Source of the DNA: Unio delphinus | Taxonomy: Eukaryota; Mollusca; Bivalvia; Unionida; Unionidae | DNA length: 64,000 nt | Direction of reading: 5' to 3' | Assembly (NCBI GenBank): GCA_029339505.1 | Contig: JAQISU010000134.1 | Location: 460,501 to 524,500 of the forward strand | Shown here: piece after piece, positions 35,656 through 47,609 of the stretch | Position numbering within the stretch: position 1 is the first letter of the stretch | How the letters are laid out: the number at the start of each line of letters is the position of its first letter | The notes under the pieces: model-generated | What the model saw: only the letters and a program-made list of their open reading frames with translations | What the model was told of the DNA's origin: nothing | The model's database searches: none | Position numbers and translations under genes: made by a program

Positions 35656-38065
35656 GCAGAAATCCATACTTAGATGCATTTGTGCGAGTCCTTGCAGTTA
35701 ATGCACATGATGCGGTCGAATCACTATTTGAGCGCAAAAGACAAATATTCACAACACTACAAGTAAATGTAAGTAATAAATGAGGATATTTTAACAGAGA
35801 TGATTCAGTTTAATCTGGATAATGTTTTAGCATACTAGTTTTCATCATTCTTTCAATGAAATTTACATAGTTTAATATCTTCAACGTTTTTACAGAATTT
35901 GGATAAAGATTCCTTAAAAATCTCGTCTCTTTTATTGAATTTCTAATTATTGACCTTAAAAATAATAAAGTATAACGCAATGTTATTTCTAACTTTTGTG
36001 GAACCTTTGCATTACTCCTGATGGGGCATTATAATCTATCATCTTTCACCAACTTTTGTTTGCCTCTTTTTCCTAGTTTGCCTTGATATAGGAACAAACG
36101 TTTGATATTTCAGCATTCGTATCTTTATATTCCATTCCTTTATATGTAAAACCAGTTTCATAACTTGAAGCTAACCTTTTAATTCTAAGTAGTTTAACGA
36201 GAACGATTCATTTACTGCGAATACAATTCCATCGCTTACAAGTTAATTAGGTAACTTGGTGTAAAACGGTTATGAATGTATTTCTTTTTAAAATAGAGGA
36301 ACACTGACGTTGGTGTAGATGCTAAACAAGTTCTTGGATTTGAGCCAAAAGTAAAATCCATGACACAGAAGGTCCATGACAGAGAGTCATATTTGGGTAA
36401 GTATATATTTCAGTATGTACATCGTAATATGAAGTCCTAATAATACGCTTATAAAAATGCAAGAAACGCTTGACAAGAAATCTCCACAACGCAAAAAATG
36501 TGAATAACTTTGTTATCTAGTATTAAGAGTGTGCACTTCTACACGAGAGGAACTCAACCAATGTCAACGCGCAACGTTAAAGGAAACAAACTTACACGCA
36601 TCAACAGTTAATACATATTGATTTGTCGTCGCTTTCGTCTATTTTGAAGGACAAAATTATCGCTATCAATCATTTTCGTTATCTTGTTCTACAGAGTACT
36701 CTGGTCTTGCTGACTCCGTGTTTTTGCCTCCTGGCTTTACATGGCAAGAAGTCGACCAAGATACAAGGCAGAACAAAGTGACATCTTCAGGTTAGTTATT
36801 AAAATCGATAAATACATTTAAATAAATAAATACAGAATAAGTTTGAAGACAATAATATGAAACATGCACATTGCTCCTATATCATACAGGTTAATAGTGT
36901 AGATATTTGGTTGGTATAAACAATAAAGTTTAGTATTGAACTTGTTTGTAATTTAAATTTTGCTTAGTTTCTATAGATATTCATGTGTCTTCTATAAAAC
37001 TCTCCTATATCGAAAACGTTGTCATGTATGTTTGAAATGTGATTGAAACAAGAGAATGCAATTGAAACTATCGATTTTAAAAATTATGACGGAGTCGGCA
37101 TCGAGCCAAGGACAGCAGAGGGACAAAGCGAGCATGTCATTGTGTGCTATACCGGTTGTCTGACTCTGCAACATACGGTATTTTTCTAACCTTTCGACCA
37201 ATTGACAAATGAGTGAAAAATCGCAGTTCATCCTTTTAAGTTATTTTAAATACAGAATAATGTGCACGTCATTAAATCTTTCAGACTTGTCTACACCACT
37301 CAGACAACAAATGACAGTTGTGCATGACTATAAGGCCAGTGGAAAACACGAGCTCACGTGCAAGAAAGGTAAGATATCATTATATTTTACTTGCAGAGAA
37401 GCATATCACATTTTCATACATTTTAAAAACATATTCTAAACTCTTGCAATATATTGCCCTTTTCTCAGGATATTATTGTTATTGGTGCTGGTGGTTTTTT
37501 TCTTTATTTGAAAGAGATAACACTATTTAGTACAATCTGAAAAGTAGTAGATTTTCTTTCTGTATCTTCATTACTTTTTATCTTTTTTGATCAACGAGAT
37601 AAAATTCTACAAATCTCGGCAAATATATGTGACTGAGTTGTATCTGTATATTACCCAGCGGGATAAAAGCAGGAAAAATGAAATGGGGTTATCTTTACTT
37701 TCAGCTAGTACTATTAATACTTTTAACAATGATTTAAATCCTCCTCATAATACGAAATATATATAAATCTCATTTCCACTTACTGTAGATATAGGAGGAA
37801 TAATACAAATAAAAATACAAGTGAAACCTGTTGCTGCTACATACTTTTAACAATTACTCGCTGACACAGAATGTACTAATGTATCAACATTTTATCCACA
37901 GGAATGGTGATCAATCAACTGACGGATGCCAATGAACTTGGAATGGCACTCGGTTTTCATAAGAGAAACGTTTCTTTCAATAAGAAAGAAATCGGCTTTT
38001 TCCCCGTAAAGTGTGTGAACAATGAACCCCGACTTGTTTTAAAGAAAAGCTGCCGACGCAACTAG
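30822..38065 (+). CDS. F-BAR-like/SH3-like protein, unit 3, 11 exons, intact
   Basis: Exons: 30822-30874, 31992-32107, 32392-32506, 33095-33206, 33708-33857, 34763-34893, 35660-35768, 36297-36396, 36695-36790, 37285-37368, 37902-38065. Lengths equal those of unit 1 exon by exon, all GT/AG signals are present and no stop interrupts the 409-codon frame. Against unit 1 it has several replacements: Glu to Lys in exon 3, Val to Ile and Val to Leu in exon 6, Cys to Tyr at the exon 6 end, Asp to His in the SH3-like DEL motif, and in exon 11 Tyr to His, Pro to Ser, Ile to Lys and Ser to Asn. Many differences change residues, which fits either relaxed constraint or divergence of paralogs. The LTR element sits ~1.6 kb past its stop. 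Confidence 0.7.
31285..31565 (-). mobile_element. tRNA-derived SINE in intron 1, unit 3
   Basis: Copy of the intron-1 SINE with the same flanks. Confidence 0.75.
32123..32235 (+). repeat. (CT)n microsatellite after exon 2, unit 3
   Basis: CT with three GT interruptions. Confidence 0.95.
34216..34295 (+). repeat. (CT)n microsatellite, unit 3
   Basis: Equivalent to 9440-9506. Confidence 0.95.
35609..35655 (+). repeat. (TTA)n tract at exon 7 acceptor, unit 3
   Basis: Same place as in unit 1, about the same length. Confidence 0.9.
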
Positions 38066-38254
38066 CCTAATAACAATTAAATTGTCGGGTATTTTATAAC
38101 AAAAATGTAAATATTGTATATACATGCAAATTCATTATTTTTTATTCTAGTGAAAGCATTACGAATAATGGTATGATCTCGGGGACTCTTACATTCCTGA
38201 TGCCAGCAATGGGCCTGCCACTGAATATTGATCATAATAATTTTATTTGTGCAT

Positions 38255-38257
<3 letters not shown>

Positions 38258-38338
<81 letters not shown>
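38258..38338 (+). repeat. (GA)n microsatellite, unit 3
   Basis: GA with one AA at the start and one GG near the end. Confidence 0.95.
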
Positions 38339-39291
38339 TCTGATTTTCTGCTTAATAAGATACCTTCGTTGCACTCTGCTATACTAAGTCAGGCGAATGC
38401 CGATGCCATATTGTCACATGATCAAAAAAAAAAAAAATGGCATTATACGGAGAGACTGAGTTAATCTAACCGTGGCACATTTATTTCTTTAATAGTCTTG
38501 TTCTTAATGACACAATATTAACTTTACTAACACTTTTACTATGAACTATAACGGTAGTTATATTATGTACAAGATTAACCACCAATTTGTCATAGAATAC
38601 TAAGTTTTACAAATATTTTTGCTAGTCGGCGAAGATGAAAGAAAAGGGTACACACAACGGTATTTTTATAATATTGCACATTTTACACAGGTCATCGCAG
38701 AGATTCCTTCTCCAATCGATTCCTTGATAAATTTTAATAAAATGAGGTGATGAACACTTGATCAAGTAGTCAATTACAGATCTAAGTTTCAAATGATGTA
38801 ATCTACGAAACATTTATTTCACAAAATAGTGTTATCCCACTCCTCTTTAATATATAAGAGATGGTATTTTTGTCTTATATCTTCAGCAAATGAATGCTAT
38901 CGTCTGTCCGTTACGTCAATTTCGGAAGTGAAAAGTATCACGAGATTAATTGCAATCGATGTTTGTTAAATGATGCAGTCGGAGTGTTCGATATTGAACC
39001 AAATATCGTCATATTCACCCCCTCTAGAAATAGGGTTCAACTATACAACACATAGGGTACCCAGAAAACCCACTCCACGCCGCTTTCCGCTAACTTCATA
39101 AAAGAGATAGCATTTGGTCTTAATATCTGGCAAACAAAATTTTTCATGTGTCGCCTTCAATCAATTCTGATGTATAAAGGATCAAGGAATTGATTGCAAA
39201 TGGAATATATATTGGACATTACATGGTGCAGTATGAATGCACAATATTAAATCAAATATCGTTACATTCATCCCCTCGTTGGATAGGGTTG

Positions 39292-39576
39292 ATCTTGTTG
39301 TTGTTGTTGTTGTTATTATTATTGTGATTGTTATAGAGTTTAACGCCATTTTCCAGCACAAGATGGGTTATACATGGCGGCCACTATAAATATTGGAGGG
39401 TAGAACTCGGAAAACGCCAGCAAGAACCACCGATCCACGAGCTGCTACTGGCAACCTTCTCACGTAACCACATTAGCTGCATCTGAGACTCGAACCTCTG
39501 CAGACAGAGGTGAGATGACAATGATCCGTAGCGGTGAGCGCTTTAGGCCACTCGGCAAGTCAGGGCTCCGCCCTTG
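39292..39576 (-). mobile_element. tRNA-derived SINE in 3' flank, unit 3
   Basis: Copy of 14496-14780, ending 65 bases before the LTR element's left target site. Confidence 0.75.
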
Positions 39577-39641
39577 AATAGGGTTGCTATTTCAATCCTA
39601 ATGCTTGGTAAAGTCTGAGGTGTCGTGTAAAGCGAGATATG

Positions 39642-39646
39642 ACTAT
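39642..39646. repeat. Left target-site duplication ACTAT
   Basis: Five bases, identical to 46776-46780. Confidence 0.9.
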
Positions 39647-39884
39647 TGTCACAGAATTAGGCGAAAATTGAACTGATTTTTGTTCTTCTTGAATTGCAAA
39701 CGAAACTCACCATTTTCTTGATTTCGTCGTACACGCATTACCTGGGGTGATTAAGTGGTTTTCTCCAAGGTAAGTGGCGTGTAACGATTTGCATGTGCCA
39801 GTTTGTTATTTACATGAAATCCGAAATACTCGTTTCACGTGGTGCACGGCAAGCTCGATGTGATTTATGTTCCCCTATAGAGAG

Positions 39885-39892
39885 TATATAAG
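39885..39892 (+). promoter_or_regulatory. TATA box of the 5' LTR
   Basis: TATATAAG, repeated in the 3' LTR at 44968-44975. Transcription would start around 30 bases downstream. Confidence 0.55.
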
Positions 39893-40159
39893 GCGAGATA
39901 TTTCTCATAATAATTACGGGAACCAAAATATCTAATCGAAGGATAGATAAGCTGGTCTTGCAATCTCCAGCCAAAGGGGTGAGTGTTAAATTTACATTTT
40001 CGTTTTATTGTGAATTTTATTCAGATTGTCATTTCGTATAATGATGCTTTTATTGCAATTAAACGTGGAATATTTGGAATTACTAGTCACTATTAGACTT
40101 TAAATGCAATATCGTAATCTACGGCTTAGATTATTTTTGAGACAACTATTATTAGTCTG

Positions 40160-40545
40160 GTTTTGTTTATTGTAGCTGTTACCGTGTTTCTGATACCGTA
40201 GCTGTTACCGTGTTTCTGATACTGTAGCTGACAATCGCTGTTACCATAGATCTGATAATCGCTGATACCGTAGATGTCAATGTTTCTGATACCGTAGATC
40301 TGATACCGTAGATCTGATACTGTAGATGTCAATGTTTCTGTTACCGTGTTTATGATACTGTAGCTGACAATCGCTGTTACCATAGATCTGATAATCACTG
40401 ATACCGTAGATGTCAATGTTTCTGATACCGTAGATCTGATACCGTAGATCTGATACCGTAGATGTCAATGTTTCTGATACCGTAGCTGCTAACGTAGTTG
40501 ATACCATTTCTGATACCGTAGCTGTTAACACATCTGATACCATCT
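40160..40545 (+). repeat. LTR-internal minisatellite, short version
   Basis: Built of the short motif TCTGATACCGTAGA and variants, organised in a 136-base higher-order unit. The 5' LTR has two fewer higher-order units than the 3' LTR. Confidence 0.85.
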
Positions 40546-41422
40546 TTTGATAAACGTCTTTGATATCGTCTGATTTGTTGTGGAACATCTTTGTATAAAT
40601 ATCTGAATGTGATTGTGCCGTTAATTTGTGCAAACGGAATTGAAGTATCTGTCTGTGTGTCGAACTGTCTGTTCGTCAACATCTGTGTAACGTGTAAATA
40701 TCCGGAAAGCTAGAAGTCCGAGTGTCGGAGCTGTCTGAGTTGTAAAACATCCGGGTCGACATCTAGGGTAGTGAGGAACCGTTGGTTCTGGTAGATGTTG
40801 TATGTTGTCTGAACGTATAACTGTGGTGGATCCGTGAAGGGAAACGTCCGATAATAGTATTGGTCAACCCTAGGTTTTCGGGGAAACTGGGAGACGATTC
40901 AACTGTTGCTGAATCGTGCGGTTATACGGGGTCGAGACACATATGTGTATTGAAATTGTAATACAATTTAATACATTGTTGTATTTGCATGCTTATGTCA
41001 GATCACAATAATATTTCAAGTGATCGCATAGATATCAATAAAAGCTAGCAACTTGATTGAATACAAGTATATGGTCGTGCTAGTTATCGCAATCCATCGT
41101 GCGATAGTATAGTTTGTCGTTTGTGTTCATTTTTCGTAATTTATACTTGCATTAATTTAACTTTCGTAAAGGATCCTTGGATCTGTGTATAGTCCAAGAG
41201 ATCCCTTTACATCTGAGATTCCTTTTGTATTAATATTTAATTTGTTCATGTATTGTGAATGGTTGTGAGTGTAATTGTGGGTTGAGTGCATGAATTATTG
41301 TGTTGTTACATCTGTAATTTTTTTCATTTATAATTTATTACATAAATTTATATTTTCTTTCACAAATTGTGTTTGTATTGTTCATTTAATCCACCCTCCT
41401 CTCGGTAACAATTCTGTTACAA

Positions 41423-41440
41423 TGGTGTCAGAAGTGGGAT
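41423..41440 (+). promoter_or_regulatory. Primer binding site, tRNA-Leu type
   Basis: TGGTGTCAGAAGTGGGAT lies one base after the 5' LTR. It is complementary to a tRNA 3' end ...CCCACTTCTGACA plus CCA, which fits a Leu tRNA. Confidence 0.7.
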
Positions 41441-41634
41441 CGTTGGATTAAGTGAACTGTCAATCATTTTTGTGAAGGTATACATTTAATGTTTATATTT
41501 GAGCGTTACCTTCTGTTAAGATAATACTCTGGTTGGAGTTTATATTTGTTTACTTTACCTAGGTCCGTGTGTCCAGTATAAACGTGTTTAAAGTATTGGT
41601 TTGGTTATATATCTATATTCATATTACAATTGTC

Positions 41635-42608
41635 ATGTCATCCCTTAAGGACTTGGTTGCCTTAGGCAAAGAATTTGGATATGAAGGTGAAAGCTTAAGG
41701 AAATTTATTCAAGAAGAACAAGCCCGGGAAAGGGAAGAAAGGGAAAGGAAACGGGAATTAGATAGGGAATTCGAAAGGGAAAAAGGGGAAGCCGAAGAAA
41801 GGAAATGGGCCTTTGAGAGGGAAAAGATAGAATTAGAGAAGCAGGCCGAAAAGGATAGGATAGGATGGGAAATGGAAGCGGAGCAAAAGCGAATAGAGTT
41901 AGATGAAAAAGCAAAGCAACGGGATCATGAGAGTAAGGTAGAATTAGCGACATCTGGAAGAGAACACGATTCTGCCACTAACAAATTAAGGGGCCCCAAA
42001 TTACCTCCCTTTGACGATGAAAAAGATAACATGGATTGTTATCTTCATCGGTTTGAGCGGTATGCCGAAAACCAGAAGTGGAGTCAAAATGACTGGGCAC
42101 TGCATCTGAGTGCGCTTTTAAAAGGTAAAGCGCTGGATGTATACTCTCGACTTCCTAGGGACGATGTGTTTAAGTACGACGTCCTACAGGAAGCACTTCT
42201 CAAAAGGTACGAGCTCACTGAACGAGGATTTCGTAAAAAGTTCAGGTATAGCAAGCCCGATAAGGGAGAAACCTTTGGTCAGTTCACCGTTAGAATTGCG
42301 AACTATTTTGAGCGGTGGATTGAATGCGGCAAAGCGGTGAAAACGTTTGAAGGGTTGACTGATTTCTTGCTCAGAGATCAATTATTAATACAGTTGGGCG
42401 AGAATTAGATCAATTTCTGAAGGAGAAAGTCTTCACGAACGTAAAAGATATGGCTAAGCAAGCCGATTTATTTGCCGAAGCTCATGGGGGAACCCAGAAC
42501 GTGGTTTTGAAAGATTTTAAGTCTGGAAACCAGTCTGTAAGACCTATGCCTAAGGAGCCTGTAAAATCAGCTGAGGTAAAAAGGTCAGTTAGGAATCCAG
42601 TTTTTTAG
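41635..42608 (+). pseudogene. Gag-like protein, frameshifted
   Basis: ATG at 41635 (MSSLKDLVALGKEFGYEGES) opens a frame with a long Arg/Glu-rich coiled-coil (residues ~25-110). A capsid-like region follows with LPPFDDEKDNMDCYLHRFER and WALHLSALLKGKALDVYSRL, resembling the SCAN-like Gag fold of this retroelement group. The frame stops at TAG 42406-42408, but the coding signal continues in the -1 frame (QFLKEKVFTNVKDMAKQADL) until a second stop, TAG at 42606-42608. So one base was lost or two gained near 42400. Without correction the capsid C-terminal part and the knuckle are not made. Confidence 0.75.
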
Positions 42609-44546
42609 CATGTGCAATGTTTTTTGTGTAATGCATGGGGTCATGTTCAAAAGGACTGTCCTAAAAGAAAGGCACTTATACATAAGGTAGCAGTGGCTAT
42701 ACAAAGTAAAGGTATATCTGATAACATCGTACAGGTAGAACCTTGTATTCATTCGCTTGGCACGTGTTTATTTCCTGAAGCGCGTGTACAAACCGCGAGA
42801 GGGTTTGTCAACGGTCGAGAAGTCGTGGTATTGCGTGACACTGGTTGTACGGGCGAAGTGATCAAACGTAGTCTCGTGCAGGATAACCAAATGCTCGGGT
42901 GGGAATCCCCATGTATGTTACTTGATCAGACGATGGGTCGCATTCCCGTAGCAAGGATCACAGTAAAAACACCTTTCTTAACGGGAACTGTTGATGCCCT
43001 TTGTATGGACAATCCTATTTACGATCTGACGATCGGTAATGTTGAAGGTTCCCGTCTTCCAACCATGGTCGATTTTAAAATACCTTTGGCCCAGGCAGTC
43101 GAAACGCGAGCGCAAACACGGCGAGAGAAAACCGCGTTTCGTAAATTAATAGTCCCTGAATCGATCTCAGGAATTTCCCGCGATGATTTCAAACAAGAGC
43201 AAGAACGTGATGAATCCATCAGAACAATTGTTGAGAAAATCACGTCCGGCGCGATTAAACATTGCAAGCGTGGGGGTAGCTCGAGATTCGTACGCAAGAA
43301 CGGATTAATTCATAGGGAGTTTAGCGCTCGGGAGGGTAAGAAGTATTGGCAAGTGGTCGTACCCCAGAGATATAGATCTCAAGTACTTAGGGTGGCGCAT
43401 GAGTCAAGCATGGCAGGACACCTAGGTAAGGCTAAGACCACTAGCAGGGTAGTCGCTGAATTCTAATGGCCCGGTGTTAATGGCGATGTCACACGGTTCT
43501 GTAGGTCGTGCGACGTATGTCAGAAAACCGTGTGTAAGGGAAGGGTCACAAGGGTGCCCTTGGGACAGATGCCATTAATAGATACACCGTTTAAAAGAGT
43601 GGCAGTAGATATTGTAGGACCAATACACCCAGTTACCGAAAGAAAGAATCGGTATATTCTTACTCTGGTTGACTACGCAACCAGATACCCTGAAGCCGTA
43701 GCGTTACCAACTGTTGAAACGGAAAGGGTAGCTGAAGCATTAGTTGATATCTTCAGTTGGGTAGTGGTGCCAGAAGAAATCCTCTCGTATTGTGGTGCCC
43801 AATTCACCTCTGACCTCATGGGTGAAATAAGTAGGCTCTTATCCATCAAACAGCTAAACACTACCCCATACCATCCGATGTGCAATGGACTGGTAGAGAA
43901 GTTTAATGGTACCCTGAAGAGCATGCTACGAAAGATGTGCGCGGAACGTCCGCAAGACTGGGACCGTTATTTAAACGCTGTTCTGTTCGCGTACCGTGAA
44001 GTACCGCAGGAAAGTTTAGGGTTCTCACCCTTTGAACTGTTGTATGGTAGAACAGTTCGAGGCCCGATGCGGATACTACGCGAACTATGGACTGGTGATG
44101 TCGCGAACGAGGAAATAAAAACAACTTACCAGTACGTTTTAGATCTAAGAAACAAACTTGAGAGTACATGCCAGATGGCACGTGACAAATTGATTAAATC
44201 GGGGCGCAGATATGCCAAGTATTACAACCGCAGAGCACGTAATAGGAAATTTCTTGTGGGAGATCAGGTGCTATTGCTTCTTCCAACGAGTTCGAATAAG
44301 TTATTAGTCCAGTGGAAAGGTCCATATGAAGTTAAAGAAGTAAAAGAAGACATGGACTATAAAATTGACATGGACGGTATTGTAAAAACATTCCATGCGA
44401 ATATGCTCAAGTTGTATATTAAGAGACAGAGCGACAATGTTGGAAAGGGGGTCTTAAATGTCATTTGTACGGCAGTCGTAGACGATGATGAAGCTGATTC
44501 GAATATAGTTCCCTTGAATGTCCCTTGGGAGTTGCGAGAGAGTTGA
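42609..44546 (+). pseudogene. Protease-integrase part of pol, no reverse transcriptase
   Basis: Read in one frame with an internal TAA at 43464-43466. Order: CCHC knuckle CFLCNAWGHVQKDC (~42618-42660); aspartic protease with DTG (LRDTGCTGEV, ~42831-42863); a linker rich in Lys/Glu/Asp (~43090-43260); integrase HHCC finger (HESSMAGH ... CRSCDVC, ~43400-43520) with the TAA in the middle, where the family has a Tyr before WPG; integrase core (AVDIVGPI with the first Asp, NGLVEKFNGTLK with the Glu); and a C-terminal SH3-like part (VGDQVLLLLP, VQWKGPYEV). The second catalytic Asp is Tyr (LSYCGAQFTS). No RT or RNase H sits before or after the integrase. Confidence 0.85.
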
Positions 44547-44547
44547 A

Positions 44548-44580
44548 AATACAGGCGCAGACTACTTGAGTAGGGCATGA
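44548..44580 (+). pseudogene. Last codons of RNase H, deletion scar
   Basis: Beginning two bases past the integrase stop, in the +1 frame relative to integrase, the bases read N-T-G-A-D-Y-L-S-R-A and TGA. (N)GADYLSR is the usual C-terminal end of Ty3/Gypsy RNase H. It marks the right edge of an internal deletion that removed RT and most of RNase H. Confidence 0.65.
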
Positions 44581-44716
44581 TGGGAAATTTGTATGAATTT
44601 GCCCAGTAATAAAATCCAGTTTGTAGTATAACCAGTGTAAATGTTGTAAGATATCATCAGTAGTTATTTTTCTTCTATTCTGTGTTAGTTTTAAAAATGT
44701 GTACATTTTTATTCTT

Positions 44717-44726
44717 AGGGGGGAGG
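44717..44726 (+). promoter_or_regulatory. Polypurine tract
   Basis: AGGGGGGAGG ends three bases before the 3' LTR, the normal plus-strand primer position. Confidence 0.75.
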
Positions 44727-44729
44727 TAT

Positions 44730-46775
44730 TGTCACAGAATTAGGCGAAAATTGAACTGATTTTTGTTCTTCTTGACTTGCAAACAAAACTCACCATTTTC
44801 TTGATTTCGTCGTACACGCATTACCTGGGGTGATTAAGTGGTTTTCTCCAAGGTAAGTGGCGTGTAACGATTTGCATGTGCCAGTTTGTTATTTACATGA
44901 AATCCGAAATACTCGTTTCACGTGGTGCACGGCAAGCTCGATGTGATTTATGTTCACCTATAGAGAGTATATAAGGCGAGATATTTCTCATAATAATTAC
45001 GGGAACCAAAATATCTAATCGATGGATAGATAAGCTCGTCTTGCAATCTCCAGCCAAAGGGGTGAGTGTTAAATTTACATTTTCGTTTTATTGTGAATTT
45101 TATTCAGATTATCATTTCGTATAATGATGCTTTTATTGCAATTAAACGTGGAATATTTGGAATTACTAGTCACTATTAGACTTTAAATGCAATATCGTAA
45201 TCTACGGCTTAGATTATTTTTGAGACAACTATTATTAGTCTGGTTTTGTTTATTGTAGCTGTTACCGTGTTTCTGATACCGTAGCTGTTTCCGTGTTTCT
45301 GATACTGTAGCTGACAATCGCTGTTACCATAGATCTGATAATCACTGATACCATAGATGTCAATGTTTCTGATACCGTAGATCTGATACCGTAGATCTGA
45401 TACCGTAGATGTCAATGTTTCTGTTACCGTGTTTATGATACTGTAGCTGACAATCGCTGTTACCATAGATCTGATAATCACTGATACCGTAGATGTCAAT
45501 GTTTCTGATACCGTAGATCTGATACCGTAGATCTGATACCGTAGATGTCAATGTTTCTGTTACCGTGTTTATGATACTGTAGCTGACAATCGCTGTTACC
45601 ATAGATCTGATAATCACTGATACCGTAGATGTCAATGTTTCTGATACCGTAGATCTGATACCGTAGATCTGATACCGTAGATGTCAATGTTTCTGTTACC
45701 GTGTTTATGAAACTGTAGCTGACAATCGCTGTTACCATAGATCTGATAATCGCTGATACCGTAGATGTCAATGTTTCTGATACCGTAGATCTGATACCGT
45801 AGATCTGATACCGTAGATGTCAATGTTTCTGATACCGTAGCTGCTAACGTAGTTGATACCATTTCTGATACCGTAGCTGTTAACACATCTGATACCATCT
45901 TTTGATAAACGTCTTTGATATCGTCTGATTTGTTGTGGAACATCTTTGTATAAATATCTGAATGTGATTGTGCCGTTAATTTGTGCAAACGGAATTGAAG
46001 TATCTGTCTGTGTGTCGAACTGTCTGTTCGTCAACATCTGTGTAACGTGTAAATATCCGGAAAGCTAGAAGTCCGAGTGTCGGAGCTGTCTGAGTTGTAA
46101 AACATCCGGGTCGACATCTAGGGTAGTGAGGAACCGTTGGTTCTGGTAGATGTTGTATGTTGTCTGAACGTATAACTGTGGTGGATCCGTGAAGGGAAAC
46201 GTCCGATAATAGTATTGGTCAACCCTAGGTTTTCGGGAAAACTGGGAGACGATTCAACTGTTGCTGAATCGTGCGGTTATACGGGGTCGAGACACATATG
46301 TGTATTGAAATTGTAATACAATTTAATACATTGTTGTATTTGCATGCTTATGTCAGATCACAATAATATTTCAAGTGATCGCATAGATATCAATAAAAGC
46401 TAGCAACTTGATTGAATACAAGTATATGGTCGTGCTAGTTATCGCAATCCATCGTGCGATAGTATAGTTTGTCGTTTGTGTTCATTTTTCGTAATTTATA
46501 CTTGCATTAATTTAACTTTCGTAAAGGATCCTTGGATCTGTGTATAGTCCAAGAGATCCCTTTACATCTGAGATTCCTTTTGTATTAATATTTAATTTGT
46601 TCATGTATTGTGAATGGTTGTGAGTGTAATTGTGGGTTGAGTGCATGAATTATTGTGTTGTTACATCTGTATTTTTTTCATTTATAATTTATTACATAAA
46701 TTTATATTTTCTTTCACAAATTGTGTTTGTATTGTTCATTTAATCCACCCTCCTCTCGGTAACAATTCTGTTACA
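44730..46775 (+). repeat. 3' LTR
   Basis: 2046 bases; carries TATATAAG (44968-44975) and AATAAA (46392-46397). It is 271 bases longer than the 5' LTR because of two more 136-base minisatellite units and one lost A near its end. Confidence 0.92.
45240..45885 (+). repeat. LTR-internal minisatellite, expanded version
   Basis: 136-base units repeat from about 45360, 45496, 45632 and 45768, each built from TCTGATACCGTAGA-like motifs. Open frames on the minus strand here are a by-product of the 136-base period. Confidence 0.85.
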
Positions 46776-46780
46776 ACTAT
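46776..46780. repeat. Right target-site duplication ACTAT
   Basis: Pairs with 39642-39646; after it, unit 3 resumes with CGATGTAAAATTGATC. Confidence 0.9.
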
Positions 46781-47350
46781 CGATGTAAAATTGATCAGGT
46801 AATTTATCGCAACGAGACTATGTTGGCTGACTTAGTATGAAGTGTGCAATATTTGCAAGAAAATTGTTTCCCTCACCCCCTCTTTAAAGAGGGGTGATAT
46901 TTTCGTATTAATCTGTGGCTATATTTTGGCTATCGTACATTATCTCATATCAATTTCGATTTAAAAATTATCAAGGAATTGATTGGAAAATTATTTTTTA
47001 GATGACGCTGTATAAAATGTGCAATATGAACAAAACTATCGTTGTGCGTAAGCTTTTATTTCATCTTCCCTAGTAGTAAAAAAATTTGTAAAAATTATTA
47101 TATGACCTAACTGGTGGTTAACCTTGAACACCAGATAACGACTGCTATAGTTCAAATCAAAAGTATTAGTGGAGTTCACATTGTGTCACTAAGAATGAGG
47201 ATATTAAAGGAATAAATGTGCAGATGTTAGATATACTAGATCTCTCCGTATGAGACCATTTGTTTCGATCAGGTGACAATATGGCGTCGGCGTTCGCCTG
47301 ACTTATATAGCAGAGTGCAACGCAGAGAGCATGATAAACCGGGAACCGTT
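46781..47350 (+). repeat. Remainder of the degenerate repeat block, unit 3
   Basis: Continues the block cut by the LTR element; contains CCCCCTCTTTAAAGAGGGG, and from 47074 the segment that recurs at 48150. Confidence 0.6.
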
Positions 47351-47351
47351 C

Positions 47352-47352
<1 letters not shown>

Positions 47353-47416
<64 letters not shown>
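47353..47416 (+). repeat. (GA)n microsatellite, unit 3
   Basis: Equivalent to 15423-15484. Confidence 0.95.
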
Positions 47417-47420
<4 letters not shown>

Positions 47421-47609
47421 ATGTCTCAATAAGTTTATTATGTTTTACGGGTGTGAATTATCGTGATTCAGCGAATAAACAAAATTGCCTTACATATTGT
47501 TTGTGTTATTATTTAATCATAATGTTAGCCTCATGGGTTCACCACCCACAGACAGACACCGACACACACCACCTTCCCCTTAAAAAAGAGTGAGTAATGT
47601 ATTACCTGA

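Larger units (their letters stand above)
39647..41421 (+). repeat. 5' LTR
   Basis: 1775 bases. TATATAAG at 39885-39892 gives a U3 promoter, and AATAAA at 41037-41042 a poly(A) signal, so R would be unusually long (about 1.1 kb) and contain the minisatellite at ~40160-40545. Confidence 0.92.
39647..46775 (+). mobile_element. Ty3/Gypsy-type LTR retrotransposon lacking RT and RNase H
   Basis: The element is flanked by ACTAT at 39642-39646 and 46776-46780 and interrupts sequence that is continuous in units 1 and 2 (GAGATATCACTATCGATG). LTRs are 1775 and 2046 bases, TG...CA-type ends (TGTCACAG...TGTTACA). Internally: PBS, Gag-type ORF, CCHC knuckle, DTG protease, integrase zinc finger and core, a scrap of RNase H end, and a polypurine tract. 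The two LTRs differ by roughly ten substitutions by eye plus two extra minisatellite units, so insertion is recent. The coding part holds a frameshift, two in-frame stops and a lost integrase Asp, so this copy is not autonomous. Confidence 0.92.

Noticed and set aside
40160..40545. CRISPR-like array
   Set aside because: Repeats are degenerate, without unique spacers of constant length, in a eukaryotic LTR.
45209..46037. Overlapping minus-strand frames with YGIRNIDIYGI repeats in both LTRs
   Set aside because: They follow the 136-base minisatellite period inside the LTR; by-products of the repeat.
39647..46775. Endogenous retrovirus with an envelope gene
   Set aside because: Only ~150 bases separate the coding part from the polypurine tract; there is no envelope-like frame.
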